A stretch of DNA of 64,000 nucleotides, taken from Paralichthys olivaceus. Lineage: Eukaryota; Chordata; Actinopteri; Pleuronectiformes; Paralichthyidae. A program made the position numbers and the translations under genes. Positions 45,401-55,018 of the stretch are shown in pieces. Below the pieces are notes generated by a model, which was not told where the DNA came from, searched no databases, and saw nothing but the letters and a program-made list of their open reading frames with translations. The DNA lies in assembly GCF_024713975.1 (NCBI RefSeq), contig NC_091107.1:13567501-13631500 (forward strand). The letters run 5' to 3'. Position 1 is the first letter of the stretch. Every line of letters begins with the position of its first letter.

Positions 45401-48400
45401 AGGATAGACTGGTGTCTTTAGCCCCAGCAAATTAATACACATTAATATCTCTGCACAAGCCACATACTGTACCTACATTAACACCTAGAAGGCTTTGACA
45501 AAATATATATATAATACACTGAAAAGCTCTTTAGCGGTAGTATTAAGCTTGTTTACAATGTAAGGTGCTGACCAGCATCTACACCGTTATTAGATACACT
45601 CCCTGCTTTTTGATTACTGTGCACACCACCAGTCAATTTAATTTCATAATCCACAGATCTCATTATTCCTGCAAACTTGTAGCAGTATTATGTGGCTCTA
45701 TTAACAGCACATTACCTCCCCTATTAGCTCCAATTATGTCATGTTAGTGATCGTGTTAGTGGTCCTGAATAGTTATTTTACTTTTAAGGGTCTCTACTAT
45801 CAAAGATTTGGCTGTGTCTTTCTCATAGAAAAACATGCTGCCATAGATGAACTCTATGAATGTGTTTATGGCAAAAAACTGCATTGTAAAGAGCCTTGAG
45901 TGGTCAAGACTATAAAAGCACTATATAAATACAGTCTACAGACCTTAGTGTTGGAGGAAGAATTGTTACTGTACGTAAAAACACTAGTGCGTGTATTCCC
46001 TTTAGTTTGATTTGATTGCTGACTTGATGGAAACGGGCCAGAAACTAATACCTACCTACATACTTATGATCATTGTTTATACAAACAAAACTTTTAAAAC
46101 ATTGAATTAGTTTGTATTTAATTTGGCAACCCCAAGAACTGGGACATACAGTAATTGGGAACATGCAGTCCTCATGATTTGGCAAGTGTAACATTACCAT
46201 GGAGTGAAGATGAAAGCCACATTTTCACTTATAAAACTAAATAAACTGAAGCAATGAATAAAACATAATAGTCATGGATGAAGCTAATCCGCTGGTAGCC
46301 AGCTGTTTTTTTCAATCTCTCAGCCTTAGCATGTACTCAACAGAACATTGGGATTTATAGCTCACCTTTTGATATTGTAACTGATTTTTCTTTTGTTGGT
46401 TTCATGTTTTAATGAGGCAGGTAATAGCCAGCCAGCTGTCACAAGAGCAGAATAGGTACATGTTGCTCTTGTGACAGCTGGCTGAGCTGTGACAGTGTCA
46501 GGCTCTGTGCCTGCAGCGGCTAAAACTTTGTGAAGGTTATAACCCAAGAAAGGAACGTGCATGGCTCATATGAAAATTGTAAAGTGCTTTGACTTGTTAA
46601 GATTGGAAAAGCTTTATATAAATACAGTGTATTTGGTATTTACTGTTCTAAATAGTGCAGATGCTTTCAGTGCAGAAGGTACATGTAAAAAAGCTTTAGC
46701 CATTAGAGGAATGTTGTTGCACCAACACCCACAGTCTCACAGTTTAGCTGTGCTGCGCTGTCTGAAGGTATCCCGTCAGCCAGATGAACCTGACAAATGC
46801 ACTCAGCCCACAGACCATCACAGCTCAAGTGGTGTGGCAGAGTTCAGACATGAGTGGTGAACCTGTGCAGAGCCACACTACCTCTGGTCCACAGCCTGAT
46901 CTCACAGATTAGGATCGTTGTGAAGAAGAGCTTGTGGTCTTTCATTTGTTTTAGTTATTTATGAAGTCATCTACAGTGAGGACAATGTATGCATAGAATA
47001 TTCTAAATTGATTATTTCTTCAGTAATTTGTTGTGACATTTTGATGTATTTGCAAGAAAGCTGTTCATGACGGCCTCGTAACTGTGGGTTTAAATCGGAG
47101 CAGACAAGGATGGTGATGTGTAATGTATGCGTGCATTCTCCCCCCTGGATCATTATTGAAATGTTGCACGTATTGACATACTGTTATTGCAGCTCTTGCA
47201 AATAATGTGGGGACTGTGTCTGAAATCACACCCTCTTTGTTATGTAATGTCATGCAGTATGTTCATCTTCTGCCATTTTATTGGTGTGAAATTTATTCTA
47301 AAAAATGAAATGAAAAAATGAGCATGCATCACATGTACACTACTTATGCCAGAAATCACATAATGCAATTTGTTTAGTTTTATAGATGTGGAAATTACTG
47401 TTGTAGAACTCAATGTCCGTCAGCAATGGCCCAATATCACAATGACTCATGCAAGTGTCTGAAATTTAAATTTCCTGCTCACTATAGAGTTAATGATCGT
47501 CTATTATATAGTGAGCAGTAAATGAGCGATTGAGGGAGTGTCTTAAAATACAGATGAAACCAATTACGATTATCCTGAGATATATATATATTTATATATA
47601 TATATATATATAAAATCTCCAGAGTGTTCAGATGAGGGGTGGCACAGCATGCAGCAGGCATGACCTAGCATATTTCTTCCGCTGTGGAGATCACGTCTAC
47701 AGTATAGTGATACCGGTGTCGGCCGTCAACACCAAAAGCCATGGGATCTTATTGTATCTCACATACAGCCCTTTCAGAAGATCATCCAAAGTTCGGTGCG
47801 TGTCTGAAATCAGTCAATATATCAGTCAGGCTCTAATACAAACGATAACCCGTCCTCCTTTGTGCCGTCTATAAAACGGCAAAAGCTTTTAGGCTCAATT
47901 TAGCAAAACCTTGTCTACTCTTAACGTCTCACTAATGGTACCTGAGTAGACAATGGGACACCAGGACGCTGATCAGACATCATCATATCAGGGAAGGACC
48001 AAAGCCCTTGAACTGCATCATAATAGCAGCACAGTCTCTTGAGAGGAATTAGAAGGAGCCTATATACGTCAACTCCAGCACTGTTCATGTCAGGATTTCA
48101 ATAGCAGACTACTTGGATAAAGAAATGGATTGTTAGAGTATCTTTGGATTTGATCAGTTAAGGAGGCGCAGCATCACAGATCTGAGTCATGGCTGCTGAA
48201 TAGACAGCTTAGGCCGCAACAATCAACCAAGCACACGATCACTGGGCAGCAGCGAAAGAGAGATTCTGCCCTGTATTCGGCATGCTCTGCAAATCTTCAC
48301 CTCATTTGGTCCTAGTCACTCTGGCAGGGAGGGGGGGCTTGGCGGCTTGGCGCCTTGGCTGCTACCCAAATGCATGCTGGGATTGTGTTCCTCTTTATTT

Positions 48401-49337
48401 TAAGCCTTCCCTGTAGACATGTCCTGTTTTTATCTTTCCCCACTTTTCCTCAGTTTTTTGTGTTGCTGCATCTACAGACTGTTGTTGTGCCTATTTGAAT
48501 CAAAGCTTTGTAATGAGTGCTCATCATCTGCATTATTTCGTGGTACTGAAAAGAGGCTGAACGAACTCTAGCTCGGAAGATTACAATGAACTCTGTAAAT
48601 TCATGGTTGAGTTGGAGTTTAGGTTAAAGAGATGAAGAAAGGTGATATAAAAAAAATGTAGAGCCATGTAATGCTTTTGAGGCAACTGTGAGCATTCTCA
48701 GTGTTATGGCTGATCCTCTTCGTGGCCCAAATAAATAAAAATGTAGGATTTCATAGGCAATTCTGTCAACGATAGGCCTGATTGACAGCTGTTTTCCTCC
48801 CAAATGATGAGCACAGGCTAATTTGCACTCTCTTTTTTTCTTGCTGCAGGGGGAATCACTCATGACACTTTTCAGAAGGAGCTAATGTGTTTTGACCCAG
48901 ATGCAGATAAATGGACTCAGAAAGCACCCATGACGACAGTGCGTGGTCTGCACTGCATGTGCACAGTCGGGGACCGTCTTTACGTAATTGGGGGTAATCA
49001 CTTCCGGGGCACCAGCGACTACGACGACGTGCTGAGCTGTGAATACTACTCCCCCGCCCTCGACTTGTGGACACCTATCGCTGCCATGTTGCGAGGCCAG
49101 AGCGACGTTGGCGTGGCCGTGTTTGAGAACAAGATCTATGTGGTTGGGGGCTACTCATGGAACAATCGCTGCATGGTGGAAATAGTACAGAAGTATGACC
49201 CAGAGAAAGATGAATGGCACAAAGTGTTTGACTTACCCGAGTCGCTGGGCGGGATCCGAGCCTGCACACTCACAGTTTTTCCCCCAGAGGATATTTCGGG
49301 CTCGCCCTCCAGAGAGTCACCCCTCTCGGCACCTTGA
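17646..49337 (+). CDS. klhl13: Kelch-like protein 13, CUL3 substrate adaptor, complete
   Basis: BTB-BACK-Kelch adaptor of the CUL3 ubiquitin ligase; mammalian KLHL9/KLHL13 act on Aurora B in mitosis. Exons after the alternative first ones: 34661-34802, 36144-36276, 37319-37515, 39369-40164, 43668-43781, 48850-49337 (TGA 49335-49337). All phases agree. The protein is 640 residues with first exon A, or 655 with exon B (human long form 655). BTB begins in [20 protein letters not shown] and runs to [22 protein letters not shown] is in the 796-nt exon ([14 protein letters not shown] to [15 protein letters not shown]). Six kelch repeats follow, with GG doublets in [46 protein letters not shown] and [10 protein letters not shown]. 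The C-terminus [11 protein letters not shown] matches human. The close paralog KLHL9 is intronless in mammals; the multi-exon structure and the wdr44 neighbour favour klhl13. Confidence 0.96.
17755..17830 (+). repeat. fragment shared with 12848-12916
   Basis: ATTCACCTTAGCTAAATATG, then GTTTCACTTGATGGCCCACA and CTTTTCCAAAAATTCACAAA. This closely parallels the block at 12848-12916, in the same orientation. It is probably one end of a dispersed element of which little else is preserved here. Confidence 0.5.
20769..20927 (+). promoter_or_regulatory. klhl13 internal promoter / 5' UTR of exon B
   Basis: Sequence directly upstream of the second klhl13 start. It is locally rich in GCTGCTGCTGCCGTCGCC and CTCCCTCCCCC, unlike the AT-rich intron around it. 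No AG acceptor with a good pyrimidine tract is obvious next to the start codon, so exon B is more likely a true first exon with its own promoter than an internal exon. An upstream ATG lies at 20827. Confidence 0.45.
20928..21025 (+). CDS. klhl13: klhl13 alternative first coding exon B
   Basis: ATG at 20928 opens a 98-nt segment encoding [20 protein letters not shown] and then [12 protein letters not shown]. It ends AT before GTGAGT at 21026. AT plus A at 34661 makes Ile, then SLVEDDD. The human long KLHL13 form as I remember it starts [20 protein letters not shown] and also reaches PAYI-SLVEEED. The match is too long and the phase too exact for chance. It gives a 655-residue protein. The start has A at -3 and C at +4. 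Confidence 0.92.
23208..23232. repeat. short perfect inverted repeat
   Basis: CTTTGTATAC and GTATACAAAG are separated by AGTAT. A 10-bp AT-rich stem with a 5-nt loop in a klhl13 intron; no function inferred. Confidence 0.6.
26054..26405 (-). mobile_element. dispersed fish retroelement-like repeat with (ATCC)n tail
   Basis: (CCAT)n at about 26055-26090 is followed by GGGTCACAGGGGGGCTTGAG, AAACCCTGGACAGGTCCCC, AGCAGATCGCAGGGACA, CTCTGGACTCATATGGGAAG, GGAGTACCCAGAGAAAAACC and GACATGGGGAGAACATC. This series is a very common dispersed repeat of fish genomes from memory. Read on the minus strand it ends in an (ATGG)n tail, like the 3' tails of some non-LTR retroelements. A diverged copy in the opposite orientation is at 53095-53225. 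The family name is not certain. Confidence 0.65.
28316..28575 (-). repeat. possible decayed TTAA-ended MITE
   Basis: The right end reads GGTCAACCTATCCTTTAAC, whose complement TTAAAGGATAGGTTGACC resembles the terminus of the intact element at 44174. The left end is not clear. Inside klhl13 intron sequence, no coding signal. Confidence 0.3.
29185..29232. repeat. 13-bp minisatellite
   Basis: Three full tandem copies of GGCATTGGTAGCA plus a partial fourth, with no visible mismatch. Short and intronic. Confidence 0.9.
33164..33290 (-). repeat. dispersed 'CAGAATCAGAATC' fish repeat fragment
   Basis: CAGAATCAGAATCTTCTTTA, then TTGCCAAGTAAGTAACAGG and ACGAGGAATTTGACTTGGTG. This matches a well-known dispersed motif of teleost genomes (CAGAATCAGAAT..TTTATTGGCCAAGTA..GGAATTTGAC) from memory, probably a LINE/SINE end. 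Orientation is uncertain. Confidence 0.55.
33371..33433. repeat. (CA)n microsatellite
   Basis: About 30 CA units with a single CATA interruption near 33381. Intronic in klhl13. Confidence 0.97.
34168..34215 (+). repeat. LINE/SINE-like tail fragment 1
   Basis: GAAGCACTTTATTAGTTGTG, then TTGTAATGTGCTATACATAT. It shares the layout (GTAAAGxxCTTTGA..AAAAGCxCTATATAAATA) with 45884-45938 and 46575-46632. Such motifs end many fish retroposons. The match is weaker here. Confidence 0.4.
38108..38121 (+). promoter_or_regulatory. RFX-type X-box motif in a klhl13 intron
   Basis: GTTGCCACGGTAAC has two half-sites (GTTGCC and GGTAAC) in the arrangement GTNRCC-N2-RGYAAC of the RFX X-box. It sits in intron 37516-39368, in a stretch of higher CpG. 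It may be a ciliary or other RFX-bound enhancer, or a chance match. Confidence 0.45.
38577..39011. repeat. dispersed element with TATGCCTCCGC/GGAGGCATA ends
   Basis: Left end TATGCCTCCGCACTGGCAAC with AGCCAGTGGCCAGAGGTAAT. Internal repeats of ATCTCAAGAAT..CTTGAG(G/T)GAATTT and TTTCAGTGGTCAGAGGTCAA. Right end GGTGGAGGCATACAACTG, whose complement matches the left terminus (TATGCCTCC). Similar sequence is widely dispersed in teleosts from memory. No transposase. Confidence 0.6.
41637..41670 (+). repeat. perfect 14-bp inverted repeat (hairpin)
   Basis: GTGTAACTGGTTCT and AGAACCAGTTACAC are separated by AAAAAC. On the plus-strand transcript, the flanks could add several G-U/U-A pairs on the outer side. 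Possible structured RNA, or the relic of a small palindromic element. Confidence 0.7.
42319..42689 (+). mobile_element. TTAA-ended MITE, family B, full-length copy
   Basis: Left end TTAAAGGTCCAGTGTGTAAG. Right end ATTCTACAGATTGAACCTTT-AA, whose complement TTAAAGGTTCAATCTGTAG matches the left as an imperfect terminal inverted repeat. Inside are ATTTACATCGGGAGTGGGTC, CTCTTTACGGAGGCTGCC and GAGAGGGTGAGGTGAAGAG. It is about 371 bp, has no coding capacity and TTAA at both edges suggests a piggyBac-like target, which is inference. Other copies: 50706, 56505, 13212. Confidence 0.7.
42990..43285 (+). repeat. dispersed 'ACTAGAATGG' family, copy 3
   Basis: Starts AACTAGAATGGCACAGTAG. The second half has TTAATGGGTTCCTCCTTGG, CCACCCTTCCACCAAGTTTC and GTTTTTGCTAAATCCTGCTA followed by ACAGACAGACA. 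The end of this copy is the best preserved in the window. Confidence 0.6.
44174..44454 (+). mobile_element. TTAA-ended MITE, family A, intact copy
   Basis: 281 bp with terminal inverted repeats of about 50 bp. The left reads TTAAAGGGATAGTTCACC then GAAAAATGAAAATT; the complement of the right reads TTAAAGGGACAGTTCAC then AGAAAAATGAAAATC. Both arms continue to TCTACTCACC. No open frame for a transposase. This terminus is a well-known non-autonomous family of teleost genomes. Located in the klhl13 intron 43782-48849. Confidence 0.85.
45884..45938 (+). repeat. LINE/SINE-like tail fragment 2
   Basis: GTAAAGAGCCTTGAGTGGTC, then AAGACTATAAAAGCACTATA and TAAATACAGTC. Fish retroposon 3' ends often read GTAAAGCGCTTTGAGTGGTC..AAAAGCGCTATATAAATACAG, from memory. 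Confidence 0.55.
46429..46484 (+). ncRNA. perfect 21-bp hairpin, microRNA-like candidate
   Basis: Arms 46429-46449 (CAGCCAGCTGTCACAAGAGC plus A) and 46464-46484 (its exact complement) enclose a 14-nt loop. Pairing does not continue outward (C46428 against A46485). The size fits a miRNA-type precursor stem, but real precursors usually have mismatches and a longer lower stem, so this may equally be a small palindromic element. It lies on the transcribed strand of the klhl13 intron 43782-48849. No known miRNA recognised. Confidence 0.3.
46575..46632 (+). repeat. LINE/SINE-like tail fragment 3
   Basis: GAAAATTGTAAAGTGCTTTG, then ACTTGTTAAGATTGGAAAAG and CTTTATATAAATACAGTG. Same layout as 45884-45938, which lies about 0.7 kb upstream in the same orientation. 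Confidence 0.5.
47475..47518. repeat. 12-bp perfect inverted repeat
   Basis: CTGCTCACTATA and TATAGTGAGCAG around a 20-nt loop, in a klhl13 intron. Surrounding text (GAGGGAGTGTCTTAAAATAC) suggests part of a dispersed element. Confidence 0.6.
47580..47613. repeat. (TA)n microsatellite
   Basis: Alternating TA broken once by TTTA. Intronic. Confidence 0.9.
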
Positions 49338-49919
49338 TGAGTAAAGGGAGGGGGGACCCTCTTTGCTCACGCACCCCTAACCCCTCGCCCACCCTGACCC
49401 CCTCAACAAACACACCTTATAGACATTGTTTGCACTTCCTCTTTGGACTACATCTGTACTGCATCCCCAAGTACCTCCCACTCCCCTCCAGCTGTGCAGT
49501 AACCCCTCCCTAAGTGATTAAAACCTAAGTACCGATGCGATTTGGCAACCTAATTACGTGTTAATGTTGCATACTCGGTATATTTTGGCAGGAAATACCA
49601 TGACTTGAAAAGTGACTTTGCAAATCAACTTTTCTACCTGATGTCTACAAAGTTTTCTTATGTCTCGTTTCTGTAGGCGTTCTACCCTGAGATGCTGACT
49701 ACCACACTGACTCTCTTCTAGTCTATGCCAGGTTAGCTGCAGGTGACCGCAGAGAGCATAAGCGTAGGGACAGATGAGCTCCACAACACACACTGGTTTT
49801 TAACTCAGGGGTTGGCCCAGGCCCCATCGACGTCTCTCACTCACGCTCTCTCCGTCTCTCTTACAGTTTCAGTTCTTTCCTGCTATGAAACTGTTAACAA
49901 AATGGTGTTTTCTAAATTT

Positions 49920-49925
49920 AATAAA
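49920..49925 (+). terminator. klhl13 proximal poly(A) signal candidate
   Basis: AATAAA about 580 bp after the klhl13 stop. The next sequence (ACATGGTTTTGAAAGTACG) is only modestly U-rich. Confidence 0.5.
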
Positions 49926-50196
49926 CATGGTTTTGAAAGTACGAAAATGTTGTCGCCATTACTGACTGCAGCAAATGCAAACCTCAGAGCCCCCCAAAAG
50001 TGGATGTTCATTGAAATTTAGAATGTGCACAAACTTGGACATCTCAGAGCATAATATATAAAGTGGATTTTTGTGGGATAGTGATTAGACTGGCTGGTAT
50101 GGATTTCATCTGTATAAAGTTGAGGTCATTGGATACCAGTCATTGTTGATGGTTTCTGTAAAGCTGCCTGACTCTGGTACAAAGTGTGTGGTCATT

Positions 50197-50202
50197 AATA
50201 AA
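50197..50202 (+). terminator. klhl13 distal poly(A) signal candidate
   Basis: AATAAA about 860 bp after the stop, preceded by TGTGTGGTCATT and followed within 30 nt by CTTTCTTTATCTCGG. Either this signal or the one at 49920 may be used. Confidence 0.5.
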
Positions 50203-50455
50203 CTGTGAGAGCGAAGCAGGCTTTCTTTATCTCGGTTATGTAAACTTCACTGTACTGAATGAGCTGCAGATGTGAGGTAGATCAATCCACCTGTGTGCAG
50301 GGTAGTGTTGGCTTACCTGTTATTAGCAGATTATACCGCATTGAAATTCCTAAACCGGTTTATTACGCTACAGTCAGGATTACCAGGAATGTTCAATGCT
50401 TTCCAATCACTACATTTAGTTAGTAACTGTGTTCCATGTGCTAATGTCGCTCAAC

Positions 50456-50686
50456 CTCTCCCGAGTAATTGCCAGTGATGTAAACATTACACCGCTGACC
50501 AGCATGAACGAAAAACTGGCACTTCAGCCCCTGTCGCCGCTCCGCCTGGAATCAAGACAGATGGTACTGTCGCCAACAGTCTGTCCACCTGTGCCGGGAC
50601 GATTAAAGCCTTTATATAGCAGCATGTGGTGTCCGAGACGTCTGCCTCACGCTGTTCCCAGGAAAAAAAGGTTTGTTAATCATCAG
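50456..50686 (+). other. exon-like block, unidentified
   Basis: An open stretch of higher GC (about 100 codons in the frame from 50429) that ends in a consensus donor ATCAG|GTGAGT near 50686. The reading contains LALQPLSPLRLESRQMV and CPPVPGRLKPLYSS. I do not recognise the product and see no partner exon. It is immediately followed by a family-B MITE at 50706. It could be a lncRNA exon, an extra klhl13 3' exon or chance. Confidence 0.25.
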
Positions 50687-50705
50687 GTGAGTTTGGTCTG
50701 GTGCT

Positions 50706-50930
50706 TTAAAGGTCCAGTGTGTAAGATTTAGATGAAAGGGATTTTTGTCTGAAACAATACAAAAACATCAGAGTGACGTTTTCACTGGTGTGTAATCATC
50801 TAAATTGTATGAATTGTAGTTTTCTTTACCATAGAATTTATATTTATATTTAAAAACTTTAATTTACATGGGGGCCGGGGGGTCCTCTCTGTGGAGGCCT
50901 CCATGTTTTTTACAGTGGTGTCTCTCATCT
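50706..50930 (+). mobile_element. TTAA-ended MITE, family B, partial copy
   Basis: Left end TTAAAGGTCCAGTGTGTAAG, identical for 20 nt to 42319. It continues GACGTTTTCACTGGTGTG, TTGTAGTTTTCTTTACCAT and TCCTCTCTGTGGAGGCCTCC. Similarity fades after the TTTTTTACAGTGG block, so the right end is missing or diverged. Confidence 0.65.
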
Positions 50931-52696
50931 CAGGTTGTAATGGCTTATCCCTTGGTATTGGTGGCAACAGATGTTTCTGCTGTACAGCCACCATGATGAT
51001 TTACACGTACATTCATGACGTGGATGTGTAGCTTTTATTCATTTTTACTGATTCACTTTTAGCTTTTGAATCCCTTCTGTGTTACATTTTTTTGCGTATT
51101 TTTATCCATAGCATGGTTTGCGCTTCGTTTAACAGTTAAGTTTGAAGCTCTGTCAAATTTCTTTTTTAGCAGCTATACGTTAATACCTTTTTTTGTGGCA
51201 GTTCAAAAGCTCTAATTTTTTGCAGCATCTTATTTTTTGGCCCTGTTTATGGAGCAAATTGTATCATTCTCCAACATTTAAATATGGGCAGTTTGTATTC
51301 CTGTGATAGAAAGTTGCTGACTGAACAGAAGAGGAATAATATAGTGAAGATGCAGAAACTGAGAAAATGTGTTCGGGTCACCCTGGGAGAAAGGAGCAAA
51401 CACATCTCGATTTGCGAATATAAGTCACTTATATGATGAGTCCCATTATAATATTTTGCCACCGTTGAATGCTTAATTATTCCTCACTCTTTTTGTATTT
51501 TACAAGCGAGCGACACAGTGTTACAGTCATTGTCTCTTGCTGTGACCTTAGACTCAATGAACTGCAGTATGTAACCAATTGATCAAACAAACTGTGGAGG
51601 TGAAGGAGCTGGGAGAGCAACTTCACCTGCACCACAGAGGATCAGTCAGGGCAGAGAGCTGTTAGCTGATTGATCCTCATGCTTTAAAAGTCACACTGGG
51701 AAATGAAGCACTGAGAATCACAGAGATGGACAGAGACTGAGCTGCAAAGCTAGACGTCCAGCAGAAAGTGGTTACGTGTAGTGTCAAGCTTATGTTTGCA
51801 CCTGGTTATGAATAAACATGCTGAACGTCAAATGGTTCGACTGGTTCGTCTCTGCCTGTCGTGGTGGGGACCATGTGACGTGGTCCACTGCCACACAAAC
51901 AATCAATGAATAATCGCTTTCCTAAATAATTTGTGCATTTATTTATAGATTTGAGAATAACATGCACTGAAACATTTTTATTTAAAAAAAATCTACCTCA
52001 GCCCATCAACGGTCTCAGTAGCGATGCTGTGATATATTATACACATCCACTGTTTCATTCCTGCCACACATTTTTTATTCACCACAGTTTTTTCACACCC
52101 ACTGGAGGTTTGTTTATTGGCAAAGCAGATAAAAAAGAAGTGTGTGTGGATTACGGCATAACTCTTGACAAATAAGCACAACACACATTTGTGTTTCTCC
52201 AGATGGCTCCTCCTCTCCTCCTATCATCCCAGACAGAAAATGACCCAGATTCTCCAGGCTGCTGGGTGTGTTTGCATACACATCACTCTGTTGACTTTGT
52301 CAGTCAGAAAGCATCACTCTGAGCAGCGAGGAGAGGGATGGTCTCCAATCCGCCTCTCACCATGATGAAATACAGAGCCACAGATCCCTGCTGTCCTCTG
52401 ACTGTGTGGATGATGGAGTTAATGGCTATTGATCCCTCTGGAAGGCAGCCAACATATCCTGATGTTACACCTACTAGACATATTCATCTTTTGCACTCAC
52501 AAGCATGCTTCCGAATTTAGGCTCCACAAAGGTTTTAGGTCTCGGATAAAGTTTTAATCTCTTTTCTCTCGCTCATCATGAATATTCAAAAAAGGTCAAG
52601 TCCTTACTCTTCTTTCCAGCTCTGTCATCCACCATGACTGCATCCAGGATAATCTGTCCCTGATTGCTCTCTTGTTCCTGCACTTGTTCCTGCCCT

Positions 52697-52827
<131 letters not shown>

Positions 52828-53094
52828 TTTTAGCTGTAGTGGGAGGGGTAATTGGGATTTGTTTTATTCAACATCTGGCCATACATCAGTCCTAGATTTT
52901 AGTTCATGACCTTGTATTTCAGCTAAATGTGTAAACTGCATAATACCATCTCACAATGTTCGCCACTCATAAGCCTTTATTGGATGTAAAGCACAATGAT
53001 TTTTTTTATTCATGTGCACAAAACTACTCTTTGTAGTGATGCTGATGAAGAGGGACGTGTTCAGCTTTTATACTAATGTTCACTTCCAGTTTTT

Positions 53095-53225
53095 CCTGGA
53101 GTGGAGACTTGATGAATGACTGGCAGCCGGTCCAAAGTGTCTCTCCTCCTTCAACCCAATGCATGCTGGGATATGCTCCAGTGCCCCCTTGACAATGAGA
53201 AGGAAACAGTATAGCAAAGTAACAG
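53095..53225 (+). mobile_element. diverged inverted copy of the (ATCC)n-tailed repeat
   Basis: GACTGGCAGCCGGTCCAAAG, then TGTCTCTCCTCCTTCAACCC, AATGCATGCTGGGATATGCT and CCAGTGCCCCCTTGACAATG. This corresponds to the complement of 26100-26190 (ACAGGTC, ACCCTGG, GCGGGAT, GAGCTAATTCCAGC, GGGTCACAGGGGGG). No tetranucleotide tail survives. Confidence 0.5.
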
Positions 53226-54962
53226 CAGAGAATATAAATTGGGATGGGGGTTGGGGTGTTCACAGGTAGGGCTGTGTCGTTTGCACTAAACTGTCTGATT
53301 CTCGTTTGAGGAAACAAACAATAAATATTGTTTTCTAATGTTACAAAGTGAAGAGTCACTTCCTCCAGATCGTAATATTTTTTTTATGCTAAACGCGTTT
53401 TAGTTTTTTTGTGCGTCCATAAAAATGACCATTAAAGGAATCCTAATCTTAATCTTCCCAGAATAACAATTTGAGTGTTTGTTCGCAAAATAAATCCGCC
53501 TCTAGAGGTCACTGTGTCTAGCACCGTCTCAGCTGTCATGATGTCTGCATGTGAAGTCATGTGAAGGGCGAAAGAGCAGGTGCTCGTGCACGTGTGACGA
53601 TGCTGCTGCCTAAAGTGATCGATAACTCTCCTCACTTTCAGCTTCCTCAGCTCTGTCCTGTGTAATGCCAGGTTACCATGGTTACCTTAGCTCTTCATAC
53701 AAGGAAACGGTGGAAGAGGAAAATCAAGGACGTTCTCCTCCTCGCTGATCTGTCCGGGGGAGTTCGGAGGAGAGCTGACCTGTGTGCAAGATGACTGAAG
53801 GGCAAACACTCGCAGCCTCTTCATACACACTCACTCACTCTTGATGTGGAAAAGCTGCTGCCCTGATCACTTGCGCAAACTCGGCTTCGTCCCTACGAGC
53901 TCATTTCCATTTCCACTACATTATCACGGAGTGCACGCCAGAGGTGGCTTTGATTTCTTCAGTGCTCTTTGCAATCATGACCTCTAGTGGTCCCCGTGAA
54001 AACAGATGAAGGTGGCGCAGCCTCACCCTGAGAGCTTTCTGAGAGATGTCTGGATGGATAATGAAAGACCTCACACTCTCGTCTTTTCTTTTGCTGATGA
54101 TGCCATGAGGAGAACATGTAAACTAATGTAAACCCCTGCTGGATTTAGATATAACCCCTGAGCATCCTTCCTGTAACTCAGACCATTCATCTTTTTATTT
54201 ACAGAGTTGTGGTTTGAGCCAAGACAGACAGACACTGTGTAAGACATAACAGGAATAAACAGGATGCGATGCCTGCAGGGGGGGGGGGGGTTAGGCACCA
54301 CCCACTAAGACCCACACTTTCCTCTGAGGAAGGCCACAGCATGGCCCAGTTTCTACTTGTGGAATAAAAAGCTCCTTCTTTTTTTACATTTGAACACCTT
54401 TTCATTTCCTCTCTTCGTAATGTATTTTCCTTTCTATGAAATGCAATGCTTAAAGGACTCAGGGAGAGTGTGCAGATTATTGCAGTGTGTGTTCAGATTT
54501 CTTGGCCGGGTGTAGAGGATGGTTCAGGTCAGATAATGGGCTCTGATGGATGTCTGACCTACTTAGAGCTTTTCATGCCCTGTAAAAGCTGACCCCAGCG
54601 GGCAGAGAAAGCAGCCATTAGTGCCCCTGCTGGTGGGATAGACTATACTAATAATAAAAATTGAGATTCATTTTCCCAGTGCCACATGCAAATTAATTTT
54701 TCATGAATAATTAATTGCCTGAAAATGAATGACGCTTCTGAGTAGGTTTGAGAATAATGTTGTGAGATGAATGGAATATTACAACCTACATCACTTTCAT
54801 TGCAGTAAAGCCTCTTAAAGCCTCAAGCTGCAGCCTTGAAAATTTGCTTAGTAGAAGGAGACAGATTTTATCTAGACATTAAATAATTTCTCCTTATTAG
54901 TTATCTATAAATATAATGAATGCAAATAACAAAATGAATCTCAAAATTCCACTTGAGCATAC

Positions 54963-54966
54963 ATAA

Positions 54967-55014
<48 letters not shown>

Positions 55015-55018
55015 TTAT
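54963..55018. repeat. 56-bp perfect AT palindrome
   Basis: ATAAAATA at the left edge and TATTTTAT at the right edge flank 40 bp of alternating AT. The whole block reads the same on both strands. A further AT run follows to 55032. It can extrude a cruciform. Confidence 0.9.

Noticed and set aside
48369..48387. AATGCATGCTGGGATTGTG, also like a ZNF143 site
   Set aside because: A better match than the previous one, but it is isolated in an intron with no promoter context; not enough to call.
49075..49269. Open frame antisense to the last klhl13 exon
   Set aside because: Shadow of the conserved kelch coding sequence on the other strand.
17646..49337. Possibility that the kelch gene is klhl9
   Set aside because: Mammalian KLHL9 is a single-exon gene, whereas this one has the KLHL13 exon structure, two KLHL13-type N-termini and wdr44 as divergent neighbour.
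53158..53172. ATGCATGCTGGGATA resembling a ZNF143/THAP11 site
   Set aside because: It falls inside a diverged copy of a dispersed repeat whose consensus has a similar CAGCTGGGAT segment, so the match is inherited from the repeat.
54278..54290. Poly-G run
   Set aside because: A simple homopolymer of about 13; too short and isolated to suggest a G-quadruplex array.
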